Positions 10,786 through 22,220 of a stretch of 64,000 nucleotides of DNA are shown piece after piece. The translations under genes and the position numbers were made by a program. Under the pieces are notes generated by a model that worked only from the letters and a program-made list of their open reading frames with translations, did not search any database and was not told the origin of the DNA. The first letter of the stretch is position 1. Each line of letters opens with the position of its first letter. Source of the stretch: Delphinapterus leucas (lineage: Eukaryota > Chordata > Mammalia > Artiodactyla > Monodontidae); contig NW_022098067.1 in NCBI RefSeq assembly GCF_002288925.2, positions 2,958,762 through 3,022,761 of the forward strand. The letters are read 5' to 3'.

Positions 10786-11695
10786 ATGAAATGGCAGAGG
10801 ATTATGTCCCAGATGAAGGAACAAGATAAAACCCCAGAAAAACAACTACGTGAAGTGGAGATAGGTGACCTTCTACAAAAATAATTCAGAATAATGATAG
10901 TGAAGATGACCCAGGACTTCAGAAAATGAATGGAGGCAAAGATCGAGAAGATGCAAGAAATGTTTAACAATGACCTAGAAGCATTAAAGAATAAACAAAC
11001 AGAGATGAACAATACAATAACTGAAATGAAAAATACAGTAGAAGGAATCAATAGTCAAATAACTGAGGCAGAAGAATGGGTAAGTGACCTGGAAGACAGA
11101 ATGGTGGAATTCACTGCTGCAAAACAGAACAAAGAAAAAAGAATGAAAAGAAGTGAAGACAGCCTAAGAGACCTCTGGGACATTAAATGCACCAGCATTC
11201 ACAATATAAGGGTCCCAGAAGGAGAAGAGAGAGAGAAAGGACCTTAGAAAATATTTGAAGAGATTATAGCAGAAAACTTCCTTAACATGGGAAAAAAAAT
11301 AGCCACCCAAGTACAGGAAGTGCAGAGAGTCCCAGGCAGGATAAACCCAAGAAGAAACATGCCAAGATATATAGTAATCAAACTGACAAAAATTAAAGCT
11401 AAAAAGAAATTTATTAAAAGCAACAAGGGAAAAATGACTAATAACATACAAGGGAACTCCCTTAAGATCAACAGTGGATTTCTCAGCAGAAACTCTACAA
11501 GGCAGAAAGATGTGGTGTGATATATTTAAAGTGATGAAACGGAAGAACCTACAACCAAGATTACTCTACCCAGCAAGGATCTCATTCAGATTTGATGGAG
11601 AAATCAAAAGTGTTACAGGCAAGCAAAAGCTAAGGGAATTCAGCACCATCAAATCAGCTCCACAACAAATGCTAATTGGGAAACAAAAGAGATGA
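10786..11695 (+). pseudogene. L1-A ORF1 (ORF1p), broken
   Basis: ORF1p is the RNA-binding, trimer-forming chaperone of the L1 ribonucleoprotein. The ATG at 10786 opens MKWQRIMSQMKEQDKTPEKQ, but a TAA follows near 10882 where the L1-B type has GAA. The coiled-coil part reads openly at 10930-11247 (ITEMKNTVEGINSQITEAEE and SDLEDRMVEFTAAKQNKEKR). RRM-like and C-terminal domain pieces follow at 11287-11520 and 11474-11695 (FRFDGEIKSVTGKQKLREF), in other frames. At least three inactivating changes are visible. Confidence 0.88.
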
Positions 11696-11757
11696 AAAGA
11701 AACTATGCAAACAAATCCAAAACAATTAAGAAAATGGTAATAGGAAAATACATATAG

Positions 11758-14700
11758 ACAATTACCTTAAATGTAAATGGATTAAATGCTCCAACCAAAA
11801 GACATAGGCTGGTTGAATTGATACAAAAACAGGACCTGTATATATGTTGTCTACAAGAGACCCACTTCAGATCTAGGGACACATACAGAGTGAAAGTGAG
11901 GGAATGGAAAAAGATATTCCAAGCAAAGGAAATCAAAAGAAAGCTAGAGTAGGAATTCTCATATCAGACAAAATAGACTTTAAAATAAAGACTATTACAA
12001 GAGACAAAGAAGGACACTACATAATGATCAAGGGAGCAATCCAAGAAGATATATAACAATTATAAATATATATGCACCCAACCTCAATACATAAGGCAAA
12101 TGTTAACAGCGATAAAAGAAGAAATAGACAATAACACCTCACTTACACCAATGGACAGATCATCCAGACAGAAAATTAATAAGGAAATACAAGCTTTAAA
12201 TGACACAATAGACCAGATAGAATTAATTGATATTTATAGGACATTCCATCTGAAAATTTCAGACTACACTTTCTCCTCAAGTCCACGTGGAACATTCTCC
12301 AGGATAGATCACATCTTGGGTCACAAATCAAGCCTTGATACAATAAAGAAAATTGAAATCATATCAAGCATCTTTTGAGACCACAATGCCATGAGATTAG
12401 AAATAAATTACAAGGAAAAAAACGCAAAAGACACCAACATATGGAGGCTAAACAATACGTTATTAAATAAACAGGAGACCACTGAAGAAATCAAAGAGGA
12501 AATCAATAAATACCTAGAGACAACTGATAATGAAAATGAGACAATGCTAAACCTATGGGATGCAGCAAAAGCAGTTCTAAAAGAGAAGTTTATAGCAATA
12601 AAATCCCACCTCAAGAAACAAGAAAAAATCTCAAATAAACAATTTAAACTTACACCTAAAGGAACTAGAGAAAGAAGACAAGCAAAACCCAGTTAGCAGA
12701 AGGAAATAAATCATAAAGTCAGAGAAGAAATAAATGAAATAGAAACAAAGAAGCAACAGCAAAGATCAATAAAACTAAAAGCTGGTATTTGAGAAGATAA
12801 CCAATTTGACAAACCTTCAGCCAGATTCACCAAGAAAAAGAAGGAGTGTCCTCAAATCAATAAAATTTGAAATGAAAAAGGAGAAGTTACAAAGGACACC
12901 ACAGATATACAAAGCATCATAAGAGACTACTACAAATAACTCTATGCCAATAAAATGGACAACCTGGAAAGAATGGACAAATTCTTAGAAGTGTAAAATC
13001 TTCCAAGACTGAACCAGGGAGATATAGAAAATATGAACAGACCAATTACAAGTAATGAAACCGAAACTGTGATTAAAAATATTCCAACAAAGAAAAGTCC
13101 AGGACCAGATGCATTCACAGGTGAATTCTATCAAACATTTAGAGAAGAGCTAACACCCATCCTTCTCAAATTTTTCCAAAAAATTACAGAGAAGGAACAT
13201 TCTCAAACTCATTCTACAAGACCACCATCACCCTGATACCAAAACCAGACAAAGATATTATAAAAAAAAGAAAATTACAGACCAATATCACTTATGAACA
13301 TAGATACAAAAATCCTCCACAAAATACTAGCAAACAGAACCCAACAACAAATTAAAAGGATCATACACCATGATCAAATGAGATTTATCCCAGAAATGCA
13401 AGGATTCTTCAATATCCACAAATAAATCAATGTGATACACCATATTAACAAACTGAAGAATAAAAACCATATGATCACCTCAATAGATGCAGAAACAGCT
13501 TTTGACAAAATTTAACACCAATTTATGACAAAACCTCTCCAGAAAATGGGCATAGAGGAAACCTACCTCAACATAATAAAGGCCATATATGACAAAACTT
13601 ACAGCAAACATCATTCTCAATGGTGAAAAACTGACAGAATTTCCTCTAAGATCAGGAACAAGACAAGGATGTCCACTGTCAATACTATTATTCAACATAG
13701 TTTTTGAAGTTTTAGCCATGACAATCAGAGAAGAAAAAGAAATAAAAGGAATCCAAATTGGAAAAGAAGAAGTAAAGCTGTCACTGTTTGCAGATGACAT
13801 GATAATATTCATAGAAATCCTAAGGATGCCAGCAGAAAACTACTAGAGCTAATCAATAAATTTGGTAAAGTAACAGGATGAAAAATTAATGCACAGAAAT
13901 CTCTTCCATTCCTCTACACTAACAATGAAATATCAGAAAAAGAAATTAAGGAAAAATACCATTTACCTTTGCAACAATAAAAATTTACCTAGGAATAAAC
14001 CTACCTAAAGAGGCAAAAGGCCTGTACTCAGTAAACTACAAAACACTGATGAAAGAAATCAAAGATGACACAAACAGATAAAGAAATATACCATGCTCTT
14101 GGATTGGAAGAATCAATATTGTGAAAATGACTGTACTAGCTAAACAATCTACAGATTCAATGCAATCCCTATCAAACTATCAATGGCCTTCTTCACATAA
14201 TCAGAACAAAAAATTTTACAATTCGTATGGAAACACAAAAGACCCTGAATAACAAAAGAAATCATGAGAAAGAAAAATGGAGCTGGAGGAATCAGGCTCC
14301 ATGACTTCAAACTATATTACAAAGCTACATTAATCAAGACAGTATGGTACTGGCACAAAAACAGAAATATAGATCAATGGTACAGGATAGAAAACCCAGA
14401 GATAAACCCACACACCTATGGTCACCTATTTTATGACAAAGGAGGAAAGAGTGTACAATGGAGAAAAGACAGCCTCTTCAATAACTGGTGCTGGGAAAAC
14501 TGGACAGCTACATGTAAAAAAATGAATTTAGAACACTAACACCATACACAAAAATAAACTCCAAATGGATTAAAGACCTAAATGTAAGAATGGACACTTT
14601 ACAATGCTTAGAGGAGAACATAGGAAAAACACTCTTTGACATAAACCACAGCAAGATTTCTTTTTGACCCACCTCTTAGAATAATGAAAATAAAAATAAA

Positions 14701-15493
14701 CCAATGGGACCTAATTAAACTTAAAAGCTTTTTCACAGCAAAAGAAACCATAAACAAGATAAAAAGACAACCCTCAGAATGCAAGAAAATATTTACAAAC
14801 AGAACAATGGACAAAGGATTAATCTGCAAAATGTACAAACAGCTCATGGAGCTCAATATAACAAAAAACCCAATCAGAAAATGGGCAGAAGACCTAAATA
14901 GACATCTCTCCAAAGAGGACATATAGATGGTCAAGGGACACATGAAAGGATGCTCAACACAATAATTATTGGAGAAATGCAAATCAAAAGTACAATGAGG
15001 TATCACCTCACACTGGTCAGAATGGCCATCATCAAAAAATCTACAAACAATAAATGCTGGAGAGGGTGTGGAGAAAAGGGAACACTCTTGCACTATTGGT
15101 GGGTACAGTGTAATGTAAATTGATACAACCACTATGGAGAACAATATGGACGTTCCTTGAAAAACTAAAGATAGAACTACCATATGACCCAGCAATCCCA
15201 CTACTGGGCAATACCCTGAGGAAACCATAATTCAAAAAGGCACATGCACCCCAATGTTCATTGCAGCCCTATCTACGATAGCCAGGTCAGAGAAGCAACC
15301 TAAATGCCCATAGAGAGATGAATAGATAAAGAAGATGTGGTATATATATACAATGGAATATTTCTCAGCCATAAAAAGGAATGAAATTGGATCATTTGTA
15401 GAGACATGGATGTACCTAGAGACTGTCATACAGAGTGAAGTAGCTCAGAAAGAGAAAAATAAATATATATTAATGCACATATGTGGAATATAG
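11758..15493 (+). pseudogene. L1-A ORF2 (endonuclease/reverse transcriptase), broken
   Basis: The ORF2 start context 'attaccttaaatgtaaatgg' is present but the Met codon reads ACA. The endonuclease box CLQETHF is intact, but a TGA at about 12376 replaces the Ser just before the final catalytic Asp-His. Open pieces are 12100-12378 (endonuclease), 12391-12696 (linker), 13033-13236 ([18 protein letters not shown]), 13589-13846 ([14 protein letters not shown] and FADDMIIF, with FADD at 13787-13798), 14264-14539 and 14684-14926 (C-terminal). The stop near 15491 follows HICGI, the usual end of ORF2p. Not coding-competent. Confidence 0.9.
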
Positions 15494-15742
15494 AAAAATG
15501 GTACAAATGAATCGGTTTGCAAGGAAGAAATAAAGACACAGATATAGAGAACCAACATATGGACACCAAGGGGGGAAAGCATGGGGGTGGTGGTGAGATG
15601 AATTGGGAGATTGGGATTGACTTATATACACCAATATGTATACAAATTGATAGCTAATAAGAATTTGCTGTATAAGAAAATAAAAATAAATTTAAAAAAC
15701 AAACAAAAAGATGAAACATTGGGCAAAAATAAATAAATAAAT

Positions 15743-16035
15743 AAAATGTGCCAACCTCCAGTCATAAGATTAATAAGTACTAGGTATGTAATGTACAATG
15801 TGATGACTATAGCTAACACTGCTGTATGGTGTGTTTGAAAGTTGTTGAATAGATCCTAGAGTTGTCATCACAAGGAAAAAAATGATTTTTTAAAAAATCT
15901 ATATCGAATCATGTAAGTTAACTAAATTTATTGTGGTAATCACTTCATAATATATGTACCACTAGTCATTATGCTGTACATCTAAAACTTGCACAGTGCT
16001 GTATGTCAATATATATTAATAAAACTGAAAGAAAA
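15743..16035 (+). mobile_element. Old L1 3' UTR, right half (split by L1-A)
   Basis: This continues the element that ends at 9920: 'taagtactaggtatgtaatgtac', 'gatgactatagctaacactgctgtat', 'tttattgtggtaatcacttc' and 'ttaataaaactga', the standard order of an L1M 3' terminus with AATAAA. The last bases near 16035 are A-rich. Confidence 0.85.
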
Positions 16036-16089
16036 ATTGAAATAATATATGAACCTGAACTCTGTGGATTAAAAAAAAATAAGAAAATC

Positions 16090-16445
16090 ATGAATATGTA
16101 ACAACTTAGCTGTATCTTGAGGACATTATGTTAAGTAAGTAAAATAAGTCAATAACAGTAGGACAAATACTGCATGATTCCACTTATATGAGGTATCTAA
16201 ATTTGTTGGTCTCATAGAACCAGAGTAGAATGGTGGTTGCCAGGCACTGGGAGGGAAGGATAAAATGGGGATTATGCTAATCAATGTGTATAAAGTCTCA
16301 GTTATGCAAGATGAATAAGTTCTAGAGAGCTGCCGTAAAACATTTTCCCTGAAGTTAACAGTACTGTATTGTACACTTCAATTTTTGTTATTAGTATAGA
16401 TCTTACATTGTGTTCTTACCACAATACAAATATAATTAAGAAAAA
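16090..16445 (+). mobile_element. Second old L1 3' end (L1M type)
   Basis: It repeats the same landmark order as the preceding old L1: 'cttgaggacattatgttaag', 'aggacaaatactgcatgattcc', 'atgaggtatctaaa', 'agaatggtggttgccaggcactgg' and 'actgtattgtacacttcaa'. It is a separate insertion of a related subfamily and ends in an A-rich run near 16445. Confidence 0.8.
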
Positions 16446-16525
16446 AATGGTATGGACTTTCTCCATTCTGACAATGGCACTTGAAGCAATGAAAATAGTG
16501 TGTGAAAAGACTGTAGCAGAAAGAA

Positions 16526-16529
<4 letters not shown>

Positions 16530-16562
<33 letters not shown>
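16530..16562. repeat. (TA)16 microsatellite
   Basis: A pure TA run of about 32 bases following 'gaaagaagca'. It is not inside a repeat that I can name. It is the second TA microsatellite of the window. Confidence 0.95.
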
Positions 16563-16566
<4 letters not shown>

Positions 16567-16664
16567 GCTTGAGCATAAATATAAGGGAGAAACGATGCTT
16601 ATAGAAGAAGTTGAGAAGTAGAACAAAAATATTTTTCACTTGCAAGTATCATATCATTTGACAC

Positions 16665-16955
16665 TCATACTAATGTAGCAAAGTAGTACAGTGTAAAGTG
16701 TTTGGACTCTGGAGTCAGACAGACATGTTTTAAATTCTGGCTCTAAGACATAGTACATCAGAGACATTAGGAAATTTATTAAAAAATGTAGTTAATTCTC
16801 CAGTTATTTTTTTCAGAATTTTCTTATCTCTGTACATTTGTTGGTTACATTAACCTCTTTAGGCCTTAGTTTTCCAAGATTATAAATCATTGTTGCTTAG
16901 ATAAAATATGTGAAGCTATTATCACAATGAATAGCACATATAATATTATTAATTA
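16665..16955 (+). repeat. MIR SINE, plus orientation, diverged
   Basis: 'acagtgtaaagtgtttggactctggagtcagacagac' and 'aaattctggctctaagac' match the MIR tRNA-like head. 'ttaacctctttaggccttagttttcc' matches the core, and 'agcacatataatattatt' the tail. The middle (about 16790-16845) is not recognisable, through decay or a small insertion. Confidence 0.72.
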
Positions 16956-16964
16956 GTTTATGTT

Positions 16965-17060
16965 TTAAAGTTCTAGCCAGAGGAAACATCATGTGTAAAG
17001 ACACTGAGGTGAGAATTTTGGTTATTTAAGGAACAGAATGAGGCTAACCTCAATGGACAC
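16965..17060 (-). repeat. L2 LINE fragment, minus orientation
   Basis: 'gccagaggaaacatcatgtgtaaagacactgaggtgag' and 'aaggaacagaatgaggctaac' follow the complement of the L2 3' region (the gcagagggaacagcaagtgcaaag-type block). Short and old. Confidence 0.55.
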
Positions 17061-17104
17061 TAGTGGAAAAGAGGAAGAATACTATGTAATAAGGCAGAAA
17101 CATA

Positions 17105-18072
17105 AGCAGAATCTAGAGAATGTAGAGACTGAATTAGTAATCATAAAACTACATCCACCCACAAAGAAAATCCCTAAGCCACATGGCTTCACTGGTGAAT
17201 TCAACTAAATATTTAAAGAATTAACAGTAATACCTCACCAACTCTTCCAAAAACAAAGGAAAATGGATAATTTCACAACCCATTCTATGAAGCCCATATT
17301 ATCCTAATACCAAAACCAGGCAAAGATACCATATGAAAAGAAAACTACATAGATGTAAAAATCCTGAACAAAATATTGGCAAAACAAATCTACTCACTTA
17401 TGAAAAAGGATTATACACTGTGACTAAGTGGAGTTTTTCTTAGTAACATAAGATTGACTCAACATATGAAAATCAATCAATATAATACACATTATTAATA
17501 AGGTAAAATACAAAACCCACATGATCATCTTGAGAGACACAGAGAAGTCTTTTGACAAAACCCAACAAAAGACAAAAAATTTCTCTCTAAGATTAGGAAA
17601 AATACAAGGATGTTTACTCTCACCATTTCTATTCAACATTACACTGGAGGTTTTGTCTAGGGTAATTTGGCAAAAAAACAAAATAAAAGACTTCCTTATT
17701 TTAAAGATAGCAATAATTTATGAATTTATCTACAGTTTAAGCATGATTCCTACCAAAACTCCCCTTACACTTTTTGCAGAACTTGTGAATCTGATCCTAA
17801 AATTCACAGGAAAATCCAAAGAACACAGAGTAGTAAAAATATTTTTGAAAAAGAACAAAGGTATAGAATTCACACTTCCTGATTTAAAAACTTACTACAA
17901 ATCTACAACCACCAAGACTCTGTAGCATTGACATAAGAATAGACATATAGATTAAAGGACAAGAATTGAGAGTCCCAAAATAAACTCATACATCTACGGG
18001 TTTTCAGCAAGTGTGTCAAGACAATTGAATGGGGGAAAATATTGTCTTTGTAACCAAAGGTGCTGGGGCAGT
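17105..18072 (+). mobile_element. Ancient L1 ORF2 fragment, left part
   Basis: Highly diverged L1 ORF2: 'aaactacatccacccacaaag' (fingers), 'cctaataccaaaaccaggcaaagat', and a 17521-17925 frame with EKSFDKTQ, then [18 protein letters not shown] (reverse transcriptase) and LKTYYKST. No catalytic ADD box survives. The text from 'aaggtgctggggca' resumes after a younger L1 tail at about 18395. Probably an L1M subfamily. Confidence 0.82.
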
Positions 18073-18394
18073 AAAGACACAGACCTGGTAGAGAATAGAC
18101 TTGAGGATATGGGGAGGGGGAAAGGTAAGCTGTGACAAAGTGAGAGTGGCATGGACATATATACACTACCAAACATAAAATAGATAGATAGTGGGAAGCA
18201 GCTGCATAGCACAGGGAGATCAGCTTGGTGCTTTGTGACCACCTAGAGGGGTGGGATAGGGAGGGTGGGAGGGAGGGAAACGCAAGAGGGAAGAGATATG
18301 GGAATATACGTATAACTGATTCATTTTGTTATAAAGCAGAAACTAACACACCATTGTAAAGCAATTATATTCCAATAAAGATGTTAAAAAAAAT
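18073..18394 (+). mobile_element. 5'-truncated L1-B-type 3' UTR, 322 bp, nested in an ancient L1
   Basis: It starts at 'taaagacacagacc' and follows the L1-B 3' UTR closely ('agaatagacttgagga', 'gatagtgggaagcagctgca', 'ttggtgctttgtgaccac', 'gtaaagcaattat'). It carries AATAAA at 18374-18379 and an A8 tail. A short TSD, gcagt (18069-18073 and 18395-18399), is possible. On both sides one ancient L1 continues, so insertion age is bracketed. It is less decayed than its host. Confidence 0.87.
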
Positions 18395-19569
18395 GCAGTG
18401 GAATGAATTTGGATGCCTACTTCAAATCATACACAAAAATTAACTCAAAATGAATCAAAGATTTAAATGTAAAAGCTAAAACTGTAGAACTCTTGGGAGA
18501 AAGCACATGGGTAAACCTTCATGACCTTGAATTTGCCAACAAAAGAAAAAATAGATTAACTGGACTTCATCAAAATTAAGAAAACTTCCTTGCTTCAAAG
18601 GACACTGTCAAGAAGATGGAAAGACAACCCAGAAAATGGAAGAAAATATTTCCAAATCACATATCTGAAAAGTATCCAGTACTCAGAATATATGTAGAAC
18701 TCTTACAATTCAACATTAAAAAACAAATAACTCAATTGAAAGTGAGCATAAGATTTGAGTTTATGTTTCCCCAAAGATTATGTACAGCTGACCAATAAGT
18801 ACACGAAAAGATGCTCAATACTACTTATCATTAGAAAAATGCAAAACAAAAGCACAATAAGATACTACTTTGCACAAATTAGGATGGCTATGATAGAAAA
18901 AAATAATAACAGCTGTTGGTGAGAATGTGGAGAAATTGGAAGCCTAATACTTTGCTCATGGGAATGTAAAATAGAGCTGCCATTTGGAAACATTTTGACA
19001 ATTCCATAAGAGTTAAACATAGAGTCTATATGATCAATTACACAGTTAGGTATATAAATAAAGAATTTAAAACATAATTTCCACAAAAACGTGTACACAA
19101 AGTTTATAGCAGCTTTATTCACATTAGCCAAAAAGTGAGAACACCCCAAATGTCTATCAGTTGCTGAATGGATAAACAAAAATGGTATATTCTTATAACA
19201 AATTATCATTTAGAAATAAAAAGGAGTGAAGTACTGATACATGCTAAAACATGGATGAATGTTGAAAACGTTATAAATGAAAGAAGCAAGATAAAGGAGG
19301 GAATATACTGTATGTTTCCAGTTTTACAAAATTTCCAGTATAAGCAAATTCATAGAGACAGGAAGTAGATTAGTAGTTGCCAGAGGTTGAAAAATGGGGA
19401 GTGACTGCTAGTAGTTATGATGTTTCTTTTGGGGATGATGAAAATGTTCTGGAATTAGGTAGTAATGGTGGTTTCACAACCTTGTGAATATACTAATAAT
19501 GCCTGAGTTGTACACTTTAAAATGGTGAATGTTCTAGCATTTCCATTTTTACTCAGTTAAAAAAAAAAT
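18395..19569 (+). mobile_element. Ancient L1 ORF2 end and 3' UTR, right part
   Basis: It continues the ancient L1: 'gaatgaatttggatgcctac', 'aagatggaaagacaacccag', 'ttggtgagaatgtggagaaattgg', 'aatggataaacaaaaatggtat', the 3' UTR words 'gagacaggaagtagattagtagttgcc' and 'tgagttgtacactttaaaatgg', and finally an A9 tail at 19560-19568. All frames are broken. Confidence 0.85.
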
Positions 19570-20399
19570 CAGTGGGAAGGGTGAAAAAGGACATTTGTAC
19601 TCCAGACACTCCCTTCCTCTGCCAGCTTCAAACAGACCTGAGGACTCTGTCTATTTCCCCCACCCTCTCAACTTTCTACGGAGCACCCATTATACTTTCA
19701 GAGACTGCAGTGCTCAGCTACTGCCTTTGCTGAACCTAATTAAGACTAATCTACCCACTCTTCAGGTTTCCCCCAGGAACTCTATAGAAAAAAGTCCCAA
19801 GAAAGCTTTAATTCACATAATATAATTCACATAATAAGCCACGTTAGCAAAAATGATTCCGAGAGCAGTGGCCAGAAGTATAGTTTCAGGATACCAGATG
19901 GCCATTAGGTATTAACATGCTGAGGTACAATCATGGCTACCATCCACTCTGTCTCCTGCACTGGCCAAGGATATATTGGAAAAGTAGGCTTTCTCAGGGA
20001 AGCAACAGTGAGTTGGTGGGAGATTCAGCATAATGTCAGGTGCCGGAATGGCATAATCAGCTATAAGTAGCCCCAAGAGGTGCCAAGAGAACTGCTCAGG
20101 AGGAAAACACTTTGAAAAATAGTTAGCACACGCACCAACAAATCACAACTGAAGCTGGTCATAGAGCTAAACAAGGTCAGGTCCTGGAGGTCCCCTGACA
20201 GTCATTGAATCTTTAGTTGCTGGATTGTGGGAAGTGGGGAGGTAATTAGGTATGGGGCCAGGGAGGCTAGGACAGATGGTAGAGGGTAAAAGGGGTCTTG
20301 CTCACAGAAATGGAACTTTATCAACTGATCCAGAGGTAGTACACTGTTTTAACAATCAAGATGACCATACCAATGTATATGAATGGAATTTTAGCACTA
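19570..20399. other. 0.8 kb unassigned
   Basis: Moderately GC-balanced sequence directly after an L1 tail. It contains 'gaattcacataatataattcacataata', a 13-base direct repeat near 19809-19835. I see no gene and cannot name a repeat, though parts such as 19900-20300 read like old interspersed repeat rather than single-copy sequence. Confidence 0.5.
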
Positions 20400-20820
20400 A
20401 TTAAAATACAACTTGCTGATGGGTCCTATATAATGAGATAAGGGAAACGGTGAATCAAGAATAACTTCTAGGTTTTAATTTGAGCATATGGGTGCTTTGA
20501 ACTGATCACCATATTGGTTAAAAAGAAACAGAGTAGGGACAGGTAAAAAAGAACTTTCTGTGGGATATGTGAATTTGAGCAGCTAACAGTCATAAATGCA
20601 TACAACGTTATACATGAGGTTGATCATTTATCCTGAAATTATCCTGAAGGAAAATTTCGGGCTAGAGACATAAATTTTGAATGGCATTTGAAGCTCTAGG
20701 AGTCTATAAAATCATCTAGGAAGAGTGTGTAGCAAGAGAAAAGGAGATTGAGACCAAGCCCTGGAGCACTCCATTATTAAAAAGGGAGAATAAAAGGAGC
20801 CTGTGGATTTTGAGGGAATG
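20400..20820 (-). repeat. L2 LINE fragment, minus orientation (left part)
   Basis: Plus-strand words such as 'gaacttctaggttttaatttgagc'-type text, 'gggctagagacataaattttgaatggcat', 'aaatcatctaggaagagtgtgtag' and 'accaagccctggagcactccatt' follow the complement of the L2 ORF2 consensus in order. About 500 bases of LTR-like sequence separate it from more L2-like sequence after 21350. Confidence 0.65.
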
Positions 20821-20824
20821 CAGT

Positions 20825-21345
20825 CCACAGACCCCCCTCGTTTATAATACCAACCCCATGCCTGGGGGTTTCTCCAGCAATGCTCAGATTTGAAAATTCT
20901 CTAGAATAACTCACAGAACTCACTGAAAATTATTTCCTGAAATCAATGTATGACTATGAATGGATCATTGCCAACCGGATAGGCTCACCTGAGCCTTGGT
21001 GCCCAAAATTTTATTGGGGCTCCATGATTAACTGTACACATGGGTACCCTTTAGTCTCTATCCTTTCCAGAGGTAGAGTGAATACTGCAGGCCCCAAAGC
21101 CCCTGTCATAAATACCCTGTCATAAATCACAATTTTTGACTGTCCAGTGGCCAAGACCTCCTAGGCAAACAAAGACACTTTTATAATGCAGAACATTCCA
21201 AGGATCTAGACACCACCTTCCGGTAGTGTAGGGCAAAAGCTAGACCACTCTTTGGGTAAGGTTAATTTTTACTACACAGAGACAGTAAACATACTTGAGG
21301 TGGCAAAGACAGAAAGGAAACCTTAGAACAGCACGGTTTCACAAT
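20825..21345. mobile_element. LTR-like remnant nested in L2, family not assigned
   Basis: 'aaaattctctagaataactcacagaactcac', 'gagccttggtgcccaaaattttattggggctcc' and the run to 'ggtaaggttaatttttactac' recall mammalian endogenous-retrovirus LTR consensus text in reverse. I cannot name the family or prove LTR termini. Its position between two L2-like stretches of the same strand supports an insertion. Only non-coding sequence is seen. Confidence 0.4.
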
Positions 21346-21349
21346 AGCC

Positions 21350-22220
21350 AAGAGATGAGGATATTTCAAGAAGGAGGAAATACTTAATAGTTTCAAATAC
21401 TATTGAAGGGTTAATAAAGATGAGAACAGGGATGTGATCAGTGAACAAAGCAACACTTTGGCCATTGGCAATCTTGGCAAAGAAGTTTCAGTGTAATGGT
21501 GAGAACTAGAGATATGGAAACAGAGAGGGTTTAAGTTTTGCTCTGAAGGGTGAGGGAGAGATTGGGAAATAGTAGAAAAGCAAAATGGAGTTATGAGAAA
21601 TTTTTAAAGGGTAGATGATTTTTGAAGGTATCTGTACATTATCATCAATATGGGGTCGATGAGGAGTTGTTGAAATGCAAAAGGAAAGAATGCTTGCAGA
21701 AGCTGAGTCCAGCAGATAACAGAAGGTGATAAGGTCAAGAGCTGAAGAGACAGACTTTGAATGGGGCAAGGCTGTTTCATTCATCTTAGAAGTGAAGGTC
21801 ATGGTGATGGAAGATGAGAGTTTTTCTTCTAACTGTCTTCTATTATATCAATGATGTGTTAGGTGAGGTCATCAGACAAAAGTGGTGGTTTGACAAAAGA
21901 AAAGTAGATATAAAATAGTTGTCTCCAAAAGTGGTGAAGGTAAACTCACTAAAGAAATGGTAGGATTGTCAGAAAGTATCGGGTGCCCTTTTGATTGTGC
22001 AATCAAGAATTCAAGCTGATACTACAAGCAAAGTTGTGATATTGTATCCTTACAGCCATTCCTTGTGACTGCAATGGAGGTAGAAAGGGGAAAGAGTTGG
22101 AGGATTATTGCAAGAAAGTGATTGTATTGATGGACTGTGGATTCTGTTCTGTGTAGGTAGAGATGGAAGAGGAGTTGGGAGCACAGCTGTATGGGTGAGA
22201 GTTGATTGGAGGCCTCAATG
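21350..22220 (-). repeat. L2 LINE fragment, minus orientation (right part), diffuse
   Basis: 'tttcagtgtaatggtgagaac', 'gaagaggagttgggagc' and the purine-rich context follow the L2 complement loosely. 'ttcaagaaggaggaaatacttaatagtttcaaatact' resembles the L2 'tttcaaggaggagggagtgatcaac' block. Heavily diverged; edges uncertain. Confidence 0.5.

Larger units (their letters stand above)
9921..15742 (+). mobile_element. L1-A: full-length, inactive L1 inserted in an older L1
   Basis: The parts are a 5' UTR (about 9921-10785), ORF1 (10786-11695), ORF2 (about 11758-15493), a short 3' UTR and a tail of 'aaataaataaataaa' type. It is flanked by an imperfect 14-bp TSD, aaaatgtaccaccc at 9907-9920 and aaaatgtgccaacc at 15743-15756, with two differences. 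Both flanks belong to one older L1 3' UTR, so the insertion boundaries are well fixed. Both ORFs are broken by many stops and frameshifts. Its 5' UTR and 3' UTR are unlike those of L1-B and L1-C, so it belongs to a different, older subfamily. Confidence 0.92.

Noticed and set aside
20825..21345. Complete endogenous retrovirus
   Set aside because: Only LTR-like non-coding text is visible; no gag, pol or env motifs, no primer-binding site and no second LTR were found near either LTR-like block.
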